DNA of 38,370 bases from positions 1 to 38,370 of IMG/VR virus record IMGVR_UViG_3300022562_000164, one strand, 5' to 3'. Below are positions 25,650-33,312 of the stretch, piece after piece; position 1 is the stretch's first letter; every line of letters starts with the position of its first letter. The position numbers and the translations under genes were made by a program. The notes under the pieces were generated by a model. It was given only the letters and a program-made list of their open reading frames with translations. It made no database searches and was not told the origin of the DNA. The DNA is from a virus.

Positions 25650-25751
25650 CTAAGCCTTCCTGAGCAACTTGCTGCGCTTCCGCTTCCGCGTCCGCAGCAG
25701 AGACCCAGCGCGATGCTCAGACCTGCGAGCACCTGCGGTAATCTTAGCCAT
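25650..25751 (-). CDS. Possible tiny basic protein
   Basis: A 33-residue frame, MAKITAGARRSEH then mostly Arg, Lys, Ser and Leu. Its ATG overlaps the end of the glycosyltransferase gene by 8 bp and its TAG directly precedes the connector ATG, the tight packing typical of this operon. A weak AGG is the only ribosome site. A longer version up to 25910 would overlap the glycosyltransferase by 167 bp and is less likely. Function unknown; it could be chance. Confidence 0.35.
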   Translation of the reverse strand: MAKITAGARRSEHRAGSLLRTRKRKRSKLLRKA

Positions 25752-27054
25752 CGACCTGAGCGGTAGATTTCGGCGGTTGTCCCGCATCATCAGACGCAGA
25801 CGAGAGAAGTAGCCCGGCCTCCGGCCCGGCTTCTTGCCACCTTTGACTTTCCTGTGCTGATAGGTCAATCCCTGACGCTGGCCGGGAGTGGACTTCCTTA
25901 ATCTTGGCAACTACGTAGTCCTCAAACACTGTCCAGTCGAAAGACTTGATTGCCTCCAAGCCTGCCGCCCGCATCTTGTTTCTCTTGCGCTCGTCCCGCT
26001 TGAGTGCCAGAATAACTTTGGCAATCTCTCGCGGCGCCACGTTGGCGTACTTGGTGCCGCTCTTATGGATTTCCCAATCGTACGGCTCAAGGCCGACGCC
26101 GCCACCAAGCCGGGCCACTTCCCAGCCTGCTCCGTACTTGGTGACGGCGACCGGCGTCCCACATGCCATGGCTTCCGCGATAGGGAGACCGAAGCCCTCA
26201 ATCTGGCTGGGTAGAACAAAGAGGTCAGCAGACCCAACGAGTTCTCGCAGCCCCGGAACATCTAGGTCTCCTCTTTCTGGAACACCCTTACCGAAGCCCG
26301 ACATGAGCGGATTAAATACGACCTCGCCGTCGAGGCCGAAGGCGGCAGCCACTTCGGGCAGGTTCCACCCCTCAAGCCAGTGCCCCTGAAACGGGACGGT
26401 GTGGAGGTAGAGAACGATGTCCTTCTGGTTGTACTTGAACTTGAGGATGGCCATCGCTTCGATGAGTCGCGTCAACTGCTTGCGCCGAACATTCTGCGCA
26501 ACGCAGGTCACGACAAACTTGTCATCCCAGCCCAACCGCTTGCGATAGGTCTGCCGCTCGTCGTCGTCTAGCGGCGTGAAGACCTCAGAGTTGACCCCGT
26601 GGTAGATGTAATCAATGTCTTTGTTGAGGTCACTCTTGGCGACCTGCTGGCCATACTGCGAGCAGGTGAAGAAATCAATATGGGAGAGAAGCGCTCGCCA
26701 CGTTGAGTTGATAAGAGGCTCTCCCTCGATTGGGACGTAAGCCAGAAACGGGACCTTGGCGGGAATAATCTGCGAAAGCGCTGCGATGCTTCCCGGCTCT
26801 CCCGTGGCGTAAATGACATCTGGCTGAAACTCGTCATCCTCAAATACCTTAATCCCCCGAACGATACCCATGGGGTCGTTCTTCTCGGGGACGAACTGGA
26901 TGATATCGAGGTCAGTCTCCTTCGGCTTCGACTGTAGCCCCGTCACCGACGCCACTGTCCAGCCCTGCCTTAGAAACGCTCTTACTGCGTGATTGTTTAC
27001 GCGGCCGAACCCCGTCAGCCCCACCGGGCTGTCCCCCAGCGTCAAGACCTTCAT
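25744..27054 (-). CDS. GT4-family glycosyltransferase
   Basis: A 436-residue GT-B fold enzyme. The N-terminal half begins MKVLTLGDSPVGLTGFGRVN, a sugar-acceptor-side Rossmann domain with a glycine-rich loop; YHGVN near 151 precedes the C-terminal domain. That domain has CVAQNVRRKQL (184-194), the nucleotide-sugar phosphate-binding segment, and the E-x7-E motif E286-GFGLPIA-E294, characteristic of family 4 retaining transferases. The start is set at 27054 because AGGAG lies 6-7 bases upstream; the longer frame to 27087 lacks this. It overlaps the upstream gene by 143 bp. Lying between capsid and connector genes, it may glycosylate virion or host-surface components; donor and acceptor are unknown. 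Confidence 0.85.
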   Translation of the reverse strand: MKVLTLGDSPVGLTGFGRVNNHAVRAFLRQGWTVASVTGLQSKPKETDLDIIQFVPEKNDPMGIVRGIKVFEDDEFQPDVIYATGEPGSIAALSQIIPAKVPFLAYVPIEGEPLINSTWRALLSHIDFFTCSQYGQQVAKSDLNKDIDYIYHGVNSEVFTPLDDDERQTYRKRLGWDDKFVVTCVAQNVRRKQLTRLIEAMAILKFKYNQKDIVLYLHTVPFQGHWLEGWNLPEVAAAFGLDGEVVFNPLMSGFGKGVPERGDLDVPGLRELVGSADLFVLPSQIEGFGLPIAEAMACGTPVAVTKYGAGWEVARLGGGVGLEPYDWEIHKSGTKYANVAPREIAKVILALKRDERKRNKMRAAGLEAIKSFDWTVFEDYVVAKIKEVHSRPASGIDLSAQESQRWQEAGPEAGLLLSSASDDAGQPPKSTAQVDG

Positions 27055-27313
27055 CAACTTCTCCTGCACTCTCGGTACTAGTGGCATTCAGTTCGGCCTC
27101 GGCCAGAGCCCTAATCTCGGTCAGTTCCATAGCCCTGCCGGTATCAGGGTCGCACCTGAACCCCAAGATGAATGCGCGGTCAAGCCAAGCGGGCCTATCC
27201 ACTGGCAGTTCGATTGTACCATACCGCACAACCGCACGACCGTCATAGAAATACTGCGTCCGGAGCGGGATATTACTTGGGTACAGATGCTTTAGAAAGA
27301 TTGTGTTGGCCAT
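26912..27313 (-). CDS. Hypothetical head-associated protein
   Basis: A 133-residue protein. The first ~75 residues are folded-looking (FLKHLYPSNIPLRTQYFYDG, RPAWLDRAFILGF); the rest is low-complexity, rich in Glu, Gly, Ala, Ser and Lys/Arg. Start at 27313 is chosen for the GGAGGT site 9 bases before ATG. The low-complexity tail is encoded by the same bases as the first ~48 codons of the glycosyltransferase. Directly downstream of the capsid gene, it may be a small head-joining or decoration protein, but no family is recognised. Confidence 0.6.
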   Translation of the reverse strand: MANTIFLKHLYPSNIPLRTQYFYDGRAVVRYGTIELPVDRPAWLDRAFILGFRCDPDTGRAMELTEIRALAEAELNATSTESAGEVDEGLDAGGQPGGADGVRPRKQSRSKSVSKAGLDSGVGDGATVEAEGD

Positions 27314-27337
27314 CTGGCGGCTACCTCCGCAGTTGGA

Positions 27338-27357
27338 GGGAGGGCCGAAGCCCTCCC
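27338..27357 (-). terminator. UUCG-tetraloop hairpin after the major capsid gene
   Basis: Perfect 8-bp stem GGGAGGGC-UUCG-GCCCUCCC on the minus strand, 20 bases after the capsid stop at 27378. There is no U-run after it. It matches in type and position the hairpin after the major tail gene (23068-23089), suggesting a 3'-end stabilising or processing role. Confidence 0.75.
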
Positions 27358-27377
27358 CGCACAACTACTTAACTACC

Positions 27378-28259
27378 CTAGAGGTTGAACCCCGTCAGGT
27401 GGACCGGCCGACCCTCAAGGGCGAAACCGAAGTAGCCCTTAATCATGAAGTCAGTCGAGTCCTTGGTCTTCGCGAGTTCCTCGTACGTCAGGTCCTGATG
27501 CACGAGCAACTTGGCATCCGCCCGGCGGATGAAGAGAATGTCGGTGTCGGTCTCCCAATGGAGGTCCGTCACAATCGGCAGCCCGTCATACGTGAGGACG
27601 CGGAAGCCAGCAGCAACCTCAATGCGGTCATTGAAAGCCTGCTGCGCCTGAAGGAGAGCGTTGATAGCCCGGCGCACTCGGCGCGACGTGACGATAAGGT
27701 CAACCTCACCGCGAGCGGTGTCGATGGCCTCGTCAATCATGGCGAGCGAGAGATACGAGCCGGTCTTGTCAACGACGCCGGAGCCCGTCGAGCCCCAGTT
27801 AGTCGAGTCATCCGTACCAATCTGGTACAGGATGCCGGTGATATCATTGCTGCCGCCGGTAGCGGTAGCGATATCCGTGCTCAGCTTCTCGATGACGGCG
27901 CGCGTGTGCGCCTCGACCTCAAGAGAGAGAGCGTTGTAAAGCGAGCCCGCAGCCTGCTGCATCGGCCCGGTGACCTCACCGCGCGTGTACAGATAGGCAA
28001 CCGACTTGCTGACCTTCGCGTAGGTTGACTGCGAGGCGGCAGGCAGGTTGCCTCCGTCCGTCGCCCACGTAGCCGTCGGGAGAGCGTCCCGCCGACGGAT
28101 GAAGTACGTGTTCGTCGCCCACGGCACCCGCGTCACGACGTTAGCGAGCACCGGCTCCTTCGTCGCGTAGTCACGGATAGCATTGTCCACAACCTCGGGA
28201 ATGAGGTAGGAACCGGTAGACGCAAGGTCAAGGGCCTTGCGGATAGTCGTCTGTTCCAT
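27378..28259 (-). CDS. Major capsid protein (HK97 fold)
   Basis: A 293-residue protein directly after the protease gene. It has no long N-terminal delta domain and starts near the mature N-terminus (LASTGSYLIPEVVDNAIRDY). It contains the typical features ANVVTRVPWATNTYFIRRRD, EVEAHTRAVIEKLSTDIATAT (spine-helix-like), YLSLAMIDEAIDTARG, LIVTSRRVRRAINALL, and the C-terminal GYFGFALEGRPVHLTGFNL. All fit HK97-type capsid subunits. GAAGGGA ribosome site before the ATG; a small hairpin (28271-28287) sits just upstream. The absence of a delta domain fits the scaffold-like tail on the protease. Confidence 0.88.
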   Translation of the reverse strand: MEQTTIRKALDLASTGSYLIPEVVDNAIRDYATKEPVLANVVTRVPWATNTYFIRRRDALPTATWATDGGNLPAASQSTYAKVSKSVAYLYTRGEVTGPMQQAAGSLYNALSLEVEAHTRAVIEKLSTDIATATGGSNDITGILYQIGTDDSTNWGSTGSGVVDKTGSYLSLAMIDEAIDTARGEVDLIVTSRRVRRAINALLQAQQAFNDRIEVAAGFRVLTYDGLPIVTDLHWETDTDILFIRRADAKLLVHQDLTYEELAKTKDSTDFMIKGYFGFALEGRPVHLTGFNL

Positions 28260-28270
28260 TGTTTTCCCTT

Positions 28271-28287
28271 CTAGCCTAGTCGGCTAG
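28271..28287 (-). promoter_or_regulatory. Small hairpin in front of the capsid ribosome site
   Basis: CTAGCC (28271-28276) and GGCTAG (28282-28287) form a 6-bp stem between the protease stop (28290) and the capsid ribosome site. It could affect mRNA cleavage or capsid translation; evidence is the inverted repeat only. Confidence 0.4.
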
Positions 28288-28289
28288 GA

Positions 28290-29426
28290 TTACTTGCCGC
28301 CCGTATGAGCAGCGAACGCAAGCCGCATCTTGTCAGATGGGCTAGCCTTCTCAAAGACCTCAGCGAAATCGTCCGCAGCCTTCTTCGTGTCATCGGTGAT
28401 GGCACCGGGCTCGTCAACGACCGGCCGAGACTCCAACTCAGCGATGCGCTCGTTTGCCTTCCGAAGTTCATCAGCAAGTGCGTCCAGTTCGGCCTTCGTG
28501 ATGGCCGGGGCCTCAGCCTCGGTCTCAACGGTGGCCTTCTCGACGGTATCTTCCTCTTCGTCGGAAGCCGACTTCTCGCTAGCAGGGTCCTCAAGGACAC
28601 CAAGGTCCGTGAGAGCGGTCTGCATTTCATTGAACAGGCTGAGCAGGCGAGCCGCCGTAGCGTTGCTCACGCGCTTTCCAGCCTTCTCAACGTCGTCCTC
28701 AGCGACAACATCGTCGCTGGACTCAGGCTCGTCAGCCTTCTCGACAGCCTCGGCATCAGCCTCGGGAGCCTCGTCGGCCTTCTGAGTCTCGTCCTCAGCA
28801 CCCTCGGTGCTTTCAGACTTGGCAGCGTCCTCGACGGTTGCGTCAAGGAGTTCGCTGTTCTCTTCGCCCATGCGATTATCTCCATTCGGTGCGTCGGAGG
28901 ACGACGCATCCTTAATCGACTTGGCCAACACAGTCCCGAAGGACGGATACCAAGCCGGTCGCGTCGTGTTGGAGATTTCATCCAGCACAACATTCTTGTA
29001 GGTACGGATAGTCGTATTTGCCGAGGCCACGAACTCGTCAATGTAATCGACCACCCGACCAGCAACGGACATGCCGTATTGCTTGCCCTTCTCGTTAATC
29101 TGTCGCCACAGGTAAGCGGCGGAGGGGTTGTCCATGTCCAGACGGACTTCGACGCCAAGGTGGAAGTTCTCTTCGACCCACGCTCGCGTAATCTCGCCAA
29201 GGTCGCGCAGCACGCCGTCGGGCGCGTGGGCGTCTCGGTAGACAAGACGCTGGCCGGGAGCAGCCCCGTTAATCTGCGCCGAGAACCTTTCGATGGCCTC
29301 TGGCGACATTCGCTCTCCCTCTGAGTCAATCTCCGGACCCGACGCATAGCCGACAAGGAAGTTGCCGTCCTCTCGCGTCTCGGACTTGACGATAGGGAAT
29401 GTATACTTGAAGGTTGCTTCTGTCAT
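28290..29426 (-). CDS. Prohead protease with scaffold-like C-terminal domain
   Basis: 378 residues. Residues ~1-170 resemble the U35/S78-type prohead protease: VGYASGPEIDSEGERM near 25-40, VYRDAH (H67), and GMSVAG with S120 as likely catalytic serine, followed by VVLDEISNTTRPAWYPSF. Residues ~175-378 are highly acidic (Asp/Glu/Ala/Ser-rich) with a coiled-coil segment KAELDALADELRKANERIAEL near 304-324 and a basic, hydrophobic end (KMRLAFAAHTGGK). This second part resembles an internal scaffold and may replace the missing delta domain of the capsid protein. Lies between portal (3-base gap) and capsid genes, as expected. Confidence 0.8.
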   Translation of the reverse strand: MTEATFKYTFPIVKSETREDGNFLVGYASGPEIDSEGERMSPEAIERFSAQINGAAPGQRLVYRDAHAPDGVLRDLGEITRAWVEENFHLGVEVRLDMDNPSAAYLWRQINEKGKQYGMSVAGRVVDYIDEFVASANTTIRTYKNVVLDEISNTTRPAWYPSFGTVLAKSIKDASSSDAPNGDNRMGEENSELLDATVEDAAKSESTEGAEDETQKADEAPEADAEAVEKADEPESSDDVVAEDDVEKAGKRVSNATAARLLSLFNEMQTALTDLGVLEDPASEKSASDEEEDTVEKATVETEAEAPAITKAELDALADELRKANERIAELESRPVVDEPGAITDDTKKAADDFAEVFEKASPSDKMRLAFAAHTGGK

Positions 29427-29429
29427 CGC

Positions 29430-30827
29430 TTACCCGTCTCGCTGGTCCTCTCCACCCTGACCCTCGTCACCGGGTCCGGTCTCAAGCGCCTCGCCCTCGC
29501 CAGATGGCAGGGGCGGCGTCGGCTGGTTACTTGTACCCTGACCGGAGATAGGCTTGCCATCCGGAGCGATGAGGCGCATGGCCACGTCGTCAAGCCACTG
29601 GACGGGGATAGCCCCGGCAGCCGTCTGGACGAAGTGAACGTCACCACCCGGAATAGGCGGAAGACCGAGTTCTCCCTTGACCTGATTGATGGACATCGCG
29701 CCCATTCGCTCGGCCTCAGAGTACAACTTCATCATGTCCAACTGGTCGCGGCGGCTGGCATCGTTCTGTCGGAACAGAATGTCGTCCCACCCGAACAGTC
29801 TCATGATGATATGGTTGTTGATTTCCTCTTCCACTACGAGTTGCAGCGGTGAGATGTTCTCCTGCCGGAACGTGTTATCCGCTTCCTTCGACACGGAGCG
29901 GTTGCTGTTCTCGTTGATGCCAATCTTCGATGGGTCAACATCGAGCACCGAGAGGATTTCCTCACGGTTGAACTTGCGGCCCTCGATGAACTGCATGTCG
30001 GCGCGGGTCGAGACTGACTTCTCAACGCCGATATCACCCTCAAGGATGATGGGCTTGTGCGCATTCTCAGTGCCGACGTAGTTCTGCTCAAGCCACGTCC
30101 GGTTCCTCGCCACCTCTTCGGGCGTCGAGTTCTTCATGTTAAAGATGATGCCGGTGTGGGCCGAGTTCTCAAAGAAGCGCTCGTTGAACTTCATCGCAAA
30201 CAGGTCGGAGGCGACAGTCAGTTCAAGGGCCGAGAGGAGGCTGAGCCCACGGATATCATTGTCGGGGTCATCAAACTTAAAGTGGACGACCTGCTCAGGC
30301 TTGTAGTCCTTGGCCACGTCCGAGTCGAAGATGGGGCCGAAGCGCCAGCCGATTAGTTTCCCGCCACGGACCTGCTCGTCCATGTACTGAGGATGCAGCC
30401 TGCGCGCGTAAAGGGGCTCACCCCGCCCGTTGGACTGGATGAGCCAGAAGGACTCGCCGTAAACCATAAGGTCCCGGTAGGTGGTCCGGAGCAACTGCGA
30501 GCCGTTAGACTCTCGGAAGAACTTCCGCAGGGTCTCGACCTTGCTCTGCACGACTTCCTCGTCGGCGGTCTGCGGCGTAAAGCGATACCCGTTGACTACG
30601 GCGACCTTGGATACCTTTTCGATAGCAGCCCTGACCGTCGGGTGCTGCCTGTACATTTCGTAATAAGTATTGTACCGGCCGCGACGACCACGGTCAATGG
30701 AGACATGCTCGCCCTTGGCACTGAGCCCAAGCACGCTGATGTTAGCGTTGACCTTCGGCGTGGGCTCGCTAACAACCGCCCGCTCGACGCGGCTACGGGT
30801 GCGACCTGCGCTTGTCTTACTTACCAT
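29430..30827 (-). CDS. Portal protein
   Basis: A 465-residue HK97-type portal. It has an N-terminal extension, then HPTVRAAIEKVSKVAVVNGYRF (about 62-83), the GESFWLIQSNGRGEPLYARRL block (about 124-144), DIRGLSLLSALELTV (about 192-206), a clip/stem region and C-terminal NAHKPIILEGDIGV...FNREEILSVLDVDPSKIGI segment typical of the family, ending in a Gly/Glu/Pro-rich tail. It forms the 12-subunit ring at the DNA-entry vertex, binds terminase and receives the connector. Placed between terminase and protease, as usual. Confidence 0.9.
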   Translation of the reverse strand: MVSKTSAGRTRSRVERAVVSEPTPKVNANISVLGLSAKGEHVSIDRGRRGRYNTYYEMYRQHPTVRAAIEKVSKVAVVNGYRFTPQTADEEVVQSKVETLRKFFRESNGSQLLRTTYRDLMVYGESFWLIQSNGRGEPLYARRLHPQYMDEQVRGGKLIGWRFGPIFDSDVAKDYKPEQVVHFKFDDPDNDIRGLSLLSALELTVASDLFAMKFNERFFENSAHTGIIFNMKNSTPEEVARNRTWLEQNYVGTENAHKPIILEGDIGVEKSVSTRADMQFIEGRKFNREEILSVLDVDPSKIGINENSNRSVSKEADNTFRQENISPLQLVVEEEINNHIIMRLFGWDDILFRQNDASRRDQLDMMKLYSEAERMGAMSINQVKGELGLPPIPGGDVHFVQTAAGAIPVQWLDDVAMRLIAPDGKPISGQGTSNQPTPPLPSGEGEALETGPGDEGQGGEDQRDG

Positions 30828-31026
30828 TGTCGTCCTTCAAGGTGAATACCCACGTACAGGACAGCCCCATAGGGTCGGCAACCTTTACGCTCCAAGAATG
30901 CTTAGATACCGAGAAGCCAGTCACGTTCCCAGCCGCCACAGCCTTGCGCACCCTGCGCAGGGCCATCTTGGTGAATGGGTTAAGCGCTGTCTTTGAGATT
31001 AGACGGTCTAGGTCGCGGGTATCCAT
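30817..31026 (-). CDS. Hypothetical protein between terminase and portal
   Basis: A 69-residue protein, basic, with a helical N-terminal half (RDLDRLISKTALNPFTKMALRRVRKAV) and a beta-type C-terminal half (KHSWSVKVADPMGLSCTWVFTLKDD). Its end overlaps the portal start by 11 bp, so it is part of the same message. A GGAGG site lies 11 bases before the ATG. No family recognised. Confidence 0.6.
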   Translation of the reverse strand: MDTRDLDRLISKTALNPFTKMALRRVRKAVAAGNVTGFSVSKHSWSVKVADPMGLSCTWVFTLKDDNGK

Positions 31027-31032
31027 GTGGCT

Positions 31033-31215
31033 CTAGTCCTCCGTGGTGCGCGACTGCCACTTAACAATGGCACCGCACTTGCGGCACGGACCTTCTACAG
31101 AGCCAGTGATAATACGGTAAAGGTCACGGTGCTTGATGGCGATGGAGGCACCGCCGCCCTGCTCGTACCCAAACAGGGTACCGCAGGCGCACCTGACCGG
31201 CTTCGACATACTCAT
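31033..31215 (-). CDS. Small zinc-ribbon protein (Com-like pattern)
   Basis: A 60-residue protein with CACG at about 9-12 and CRKCG at about 44-48, a two-knuckle zinc ribbon (CxC...CxxC). The pattern of VRCACGTLFGY, then a strand, then CRKCGAIVKW resembles the phage Mu Com family of small RNA/DNA-binding regulators, though identity is too low to assert. It lies immediately after the large terminase. In phages with Com-like genes it controls translation of a neighbouring DNA-modification gene; none is seen here. Confidence 0.6.
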   Translation of the reverse strand: MSMSKPVRCACGTLFGYEQGGGASIAIKHRDLYRIITGSVEGPCRKCGAIVKWQSRTTED

Positions 31216-31232
31216 GGCTCTCGGCCCTCTCG

Positions 31233-32720
31233 TTAAAGGAAAGAGATACGCGCCGGAACGCGGCCCTCCCCGTAGAGTGCTAGCATCAGAGACCAGAAGT
31301 AGTCGTCAGCCTTGCCGGAGAACTTATAGAAGTTACTTTCGGTCTTTGTTCGCCTGATGCCGTGGATTTGCTTCCGCAGGTCTTGGATATCCGGCCAGCG
31401 CACCGCACCGACCTGCATATCTCCCTTGAACCGCGTAGCCCAACTCTCTTTCTTGGCGTTGGTAAATACCACGCCCTCAATGTTAACACCATTGAGCAAA
31501 CGCTTAGCGTCTTCGACAAACTTCTGACCGACACCAGTCTGGTCGATGGTCACCCTGTCTGCCTTGGTCGCAACGATGAGCGACTTCATGTATTCAAACT
31601 GCTCGTTGTACGGCTCCTGCGTGGCGCGAGTGAAGAGGACTTTCTTCTCGCCGCTGTCCTCGTCGTGCTCTACGACCGTGAAGACGGTCTGGTCGCGCTC
31701 TTTGGCGAGGTCGATGCCGATGGAGATAAACCCCGTCGGCTCGTAGCGGTGGTCCCACTCACGCCACACCGGCAGTTCCGAGTCGGTGCAGTTGACAATC
31801 AACTCCCACGTAAAGTAAGAGGTCGTCTCGTCAGCGAACATCGCCTCATACTCGGTCTGGAACCCGATGAGGTCCCCGCCGAAGCCCTCGTAGATAGCGA
31901 TAAGTTTATCGGTTCCGTACTTGCGGACACGGGCCTCGCTATCCGGAATGTCGGCAGCCATGGCCAGAGCCTCTTCGTAGAGTTCCGGCGGCACCATCGC
32001 GGAGCACTCCCACCACGGAACGGAGTGGCGGCTGTACTGCGGATAGGCGTTGGCGTCCGACATGATATCGTAGAACATTCCGGACTGGCCGAGGGGCGTC
32101 GAGATAATCGTCAGCCGACTGTTGCCGCGAGTCGTAGCAGGGATGGCCGCGTTGTACAGTTTCTTGGCGTCCCTGATGTGAGCGAACTCGTCAAAGTAAA
32201 TATCCTTCTTGCCGCCCCGGATGGCGGAAGAGGCTGGCTGGCTGATGATGCTGCTAGTGTGCGGCGGGCGATGGAATGAGATTTCGTCATTCGCATTCGT
32301 CCAGAGCACCGGCTTGAGCGGAGGGTCCGTCTCCTTGAAGTGGTCGGGGATTGAGTGGTAGAGGTTACCGGCAATCTCAATCTTATCCGCCGCCTCCTTC
32401 TGGTTGATGGAGACGATGTTCGCCTTATAAGACGAACGAGTGCAGGCCGTCGCAGCGGTCTCGCCGCCGATGATTGTCGAGAAGCCAATCTGTCGGCTTT
32501 TGTTTACAATCCGAAACAGGCTCTTGTCGTTGAGGAACCTAATCTGGTAGGGTTCTAGGCGGAAGGGCTGGCTGTCCAACTCCGTCAGCGTTTCCAGCCA
32601 TACCGCCGGATAGGCCGCCAACAAGGACACCCAATCTTCCACCTGCAAGGAGTTCTCGGTCTGCGACAATCTGTAGTAGCGGCTGCTTGCCGTCCTTCGC
32701 CTCGTCCTTGTTCTTGTCAA
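31233..32720 (-). CDS. Terminase large subunit
   Basis: A 495-residue packaging motor. Walker A-like KSRQIGFST (about 74-82), Walker B DIYFDE (173-178) and coupling-type IISTP (205-209) form the ATPase. The nuclease domain has GIDLAKERDQTVF with D337, VTIDQTGVG with D393 and ADDYFW near D472/D473. The N-terminal codons overlap the small-subunit gene: with the ATG at 32720 the overlap is 182 bp, but the first ~25 residues (Arg/Thr-rich) look poor and a start at a nearer GTG (around QVEDW) is possible. It should cut and translocate DNA into proheads. Confidence 0.9.
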   Translation of the reverse strand: MTRTRTRRRTASSRYYRLSQTENSLQVEDWVSLLAAYPAVWLETLTELDSQPFRLEPYQIRFLNDKSLFRIVNKSRQIGFSTIIGGETAATACTRSSYKANIVSINQKEAADKIEIAGNLYHSIPDHFKETDPPLKPVLWTNANDEISFHRPPHTSSIISQPASSAIRGGKKDIYFDEFAHIRDAKKLYNAAIPATTRGNSRLTIISTPLGQSGMFYDIMSDANAYPQYSRHSVPWWECSAMVPPELYEEALAMAADIPDSEARVRKYGTDKLIAIYEGFGGDLIGFQTEYEAMFADETTSYFTWELIVNCTDSELPVWREWDHRYEPTGFISIGIDLAKERDQTVFTVVEHDEDSGEKKVLFTRATQEPYNEQFEYMKSLIVATKADRVTIDQTGVGQKFVEDAKRLLNGVNIEGVVFTNAKKESWATRFKGDMQVGAVRWPDIQDLRKQIHGIRRTKTESNFYKFSGKADDYFWSLMLALYGEGRVPARISFL

Positions 32721-33147
32721 TCTGGTGACGCAGGGACAGGAGGCTATTCAGCACCTTAAGGCGCTCTGTCACGTCCCGCCGGAACTTTGGCTCGTCGTCG
32801 TCGGTCGGGACCATTTCCTGAATGAGAGCGGGGTGAAGGTTGCGCCCAAGCAGCACGATAAGAATGTCGAGTTCCTTCTCGGTGGAAACGACATCGCCGC
32901 CCTTGACGACCCGCTTAAGATACTCAAAGTGCTCAGGAGGGATTTGCCCCTCAAAGGCGATGAGCATCTTATCGGCCAACTCAGTTGGCACGAGCGACTT
33001 TGACTTGTTCTTGGAGCCGGGCGGGCGACCAGCGCGCCGCTTTTCGCCAGCAAGGTTGCGGGTCCGGGCGACTGCTCCGGTTTGCCGCGACCCCTCTGTC
33101 TCCCTTAAGGCAGTTCGGCTATTTGCGTGGGTAGGCTCGTCTGCCAT
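32539..33147 (-). CDS. Terminase small subunit (probable)
   Basis: A 202-residue protein upstream of the large terminase. It has a basic stretch RAGRPPGSKNKSKS near 38-51, an AT-hook-like or helix-turn-helix-type DNA contact, then a helical core with LADKMLIAFEGQIPPEHFEYLKRVV and LDILIVLLGRNLHP (about 57-105), and RRDVTERLKVLNSLLSLRHQID near 123-144. Such proteins recognise the packaging site and stimulate the large subunit. GGAG site just before ATG at 33147. Its C-terminal ~60 residues are encoded in the overlap and are Gly-rich, so their value is uncertain. Confidence 0.7.
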   Translation of the reverse strand: MADEPTHANSRTALRETEGSRQTGAVARTRNLAGEKRRAGRPPGSKNKSKSLVPTELADKMLIAFEGQIPPEHFEYLKRVVKGGDVVSTEKELDILIVLLGRNLHPALIQEMVPTDDDEPKFRRDVTERLKVLNSLLSLRHQIDKNKDEAKDGKQPLLQIVADRELLAGGRLGVLVGGLSGGMAGNADGVGQPALPPRTLPD

Positions 33148-33168
33148 AAGTCTCCAAGATTAGGTGGT

Positions 33169-33266
33169 GCGCCGGGCCGCTGGTCGGTCCCACAGGACTT
33201 CCCATAAACTTTCACGTTACCCGCCCAAGTCTCCAACTGGTCTACGGTGGTCGAACGGCCCGGCGC
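33169..33266. repeat. 98-bp span closed by an 11-bp perfect inverted repeat upstream of terminase
   Basis: GCGCCGGGCCG (33169-33179) and CGGCCCGGCGC (33256-33266) are perfect complements with 76 bases between them. The 165-bp gap 33148-33312 has no convincing gene; a TTGACA is present on the minus strand at 33301-33296 without a good -10 partner. Packaging sites (cos or pac) often lie next to the small terminase gene, so this is a candidate, but I cannot show it. Confidence 0.6.
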
Positions 33267-33312
33267 GGTTAGCCATGGTCACATTCTACAGCACTTGTCA
33301 ACCGTGCAGTCC

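Noticed and set aside
25650-25910. 86-codon basic protein
   Set aside because: It would overlap the glycosyltransferase gene by 167 bp without a ribosome site; only the short form from 25751 is kept, at low confidence.
33169-33266. tRNA gene
   Set aside because: The closing stem is 11 bp, not 7, and no T-loop GGTTCRANTCC or anticodon arm is visible.
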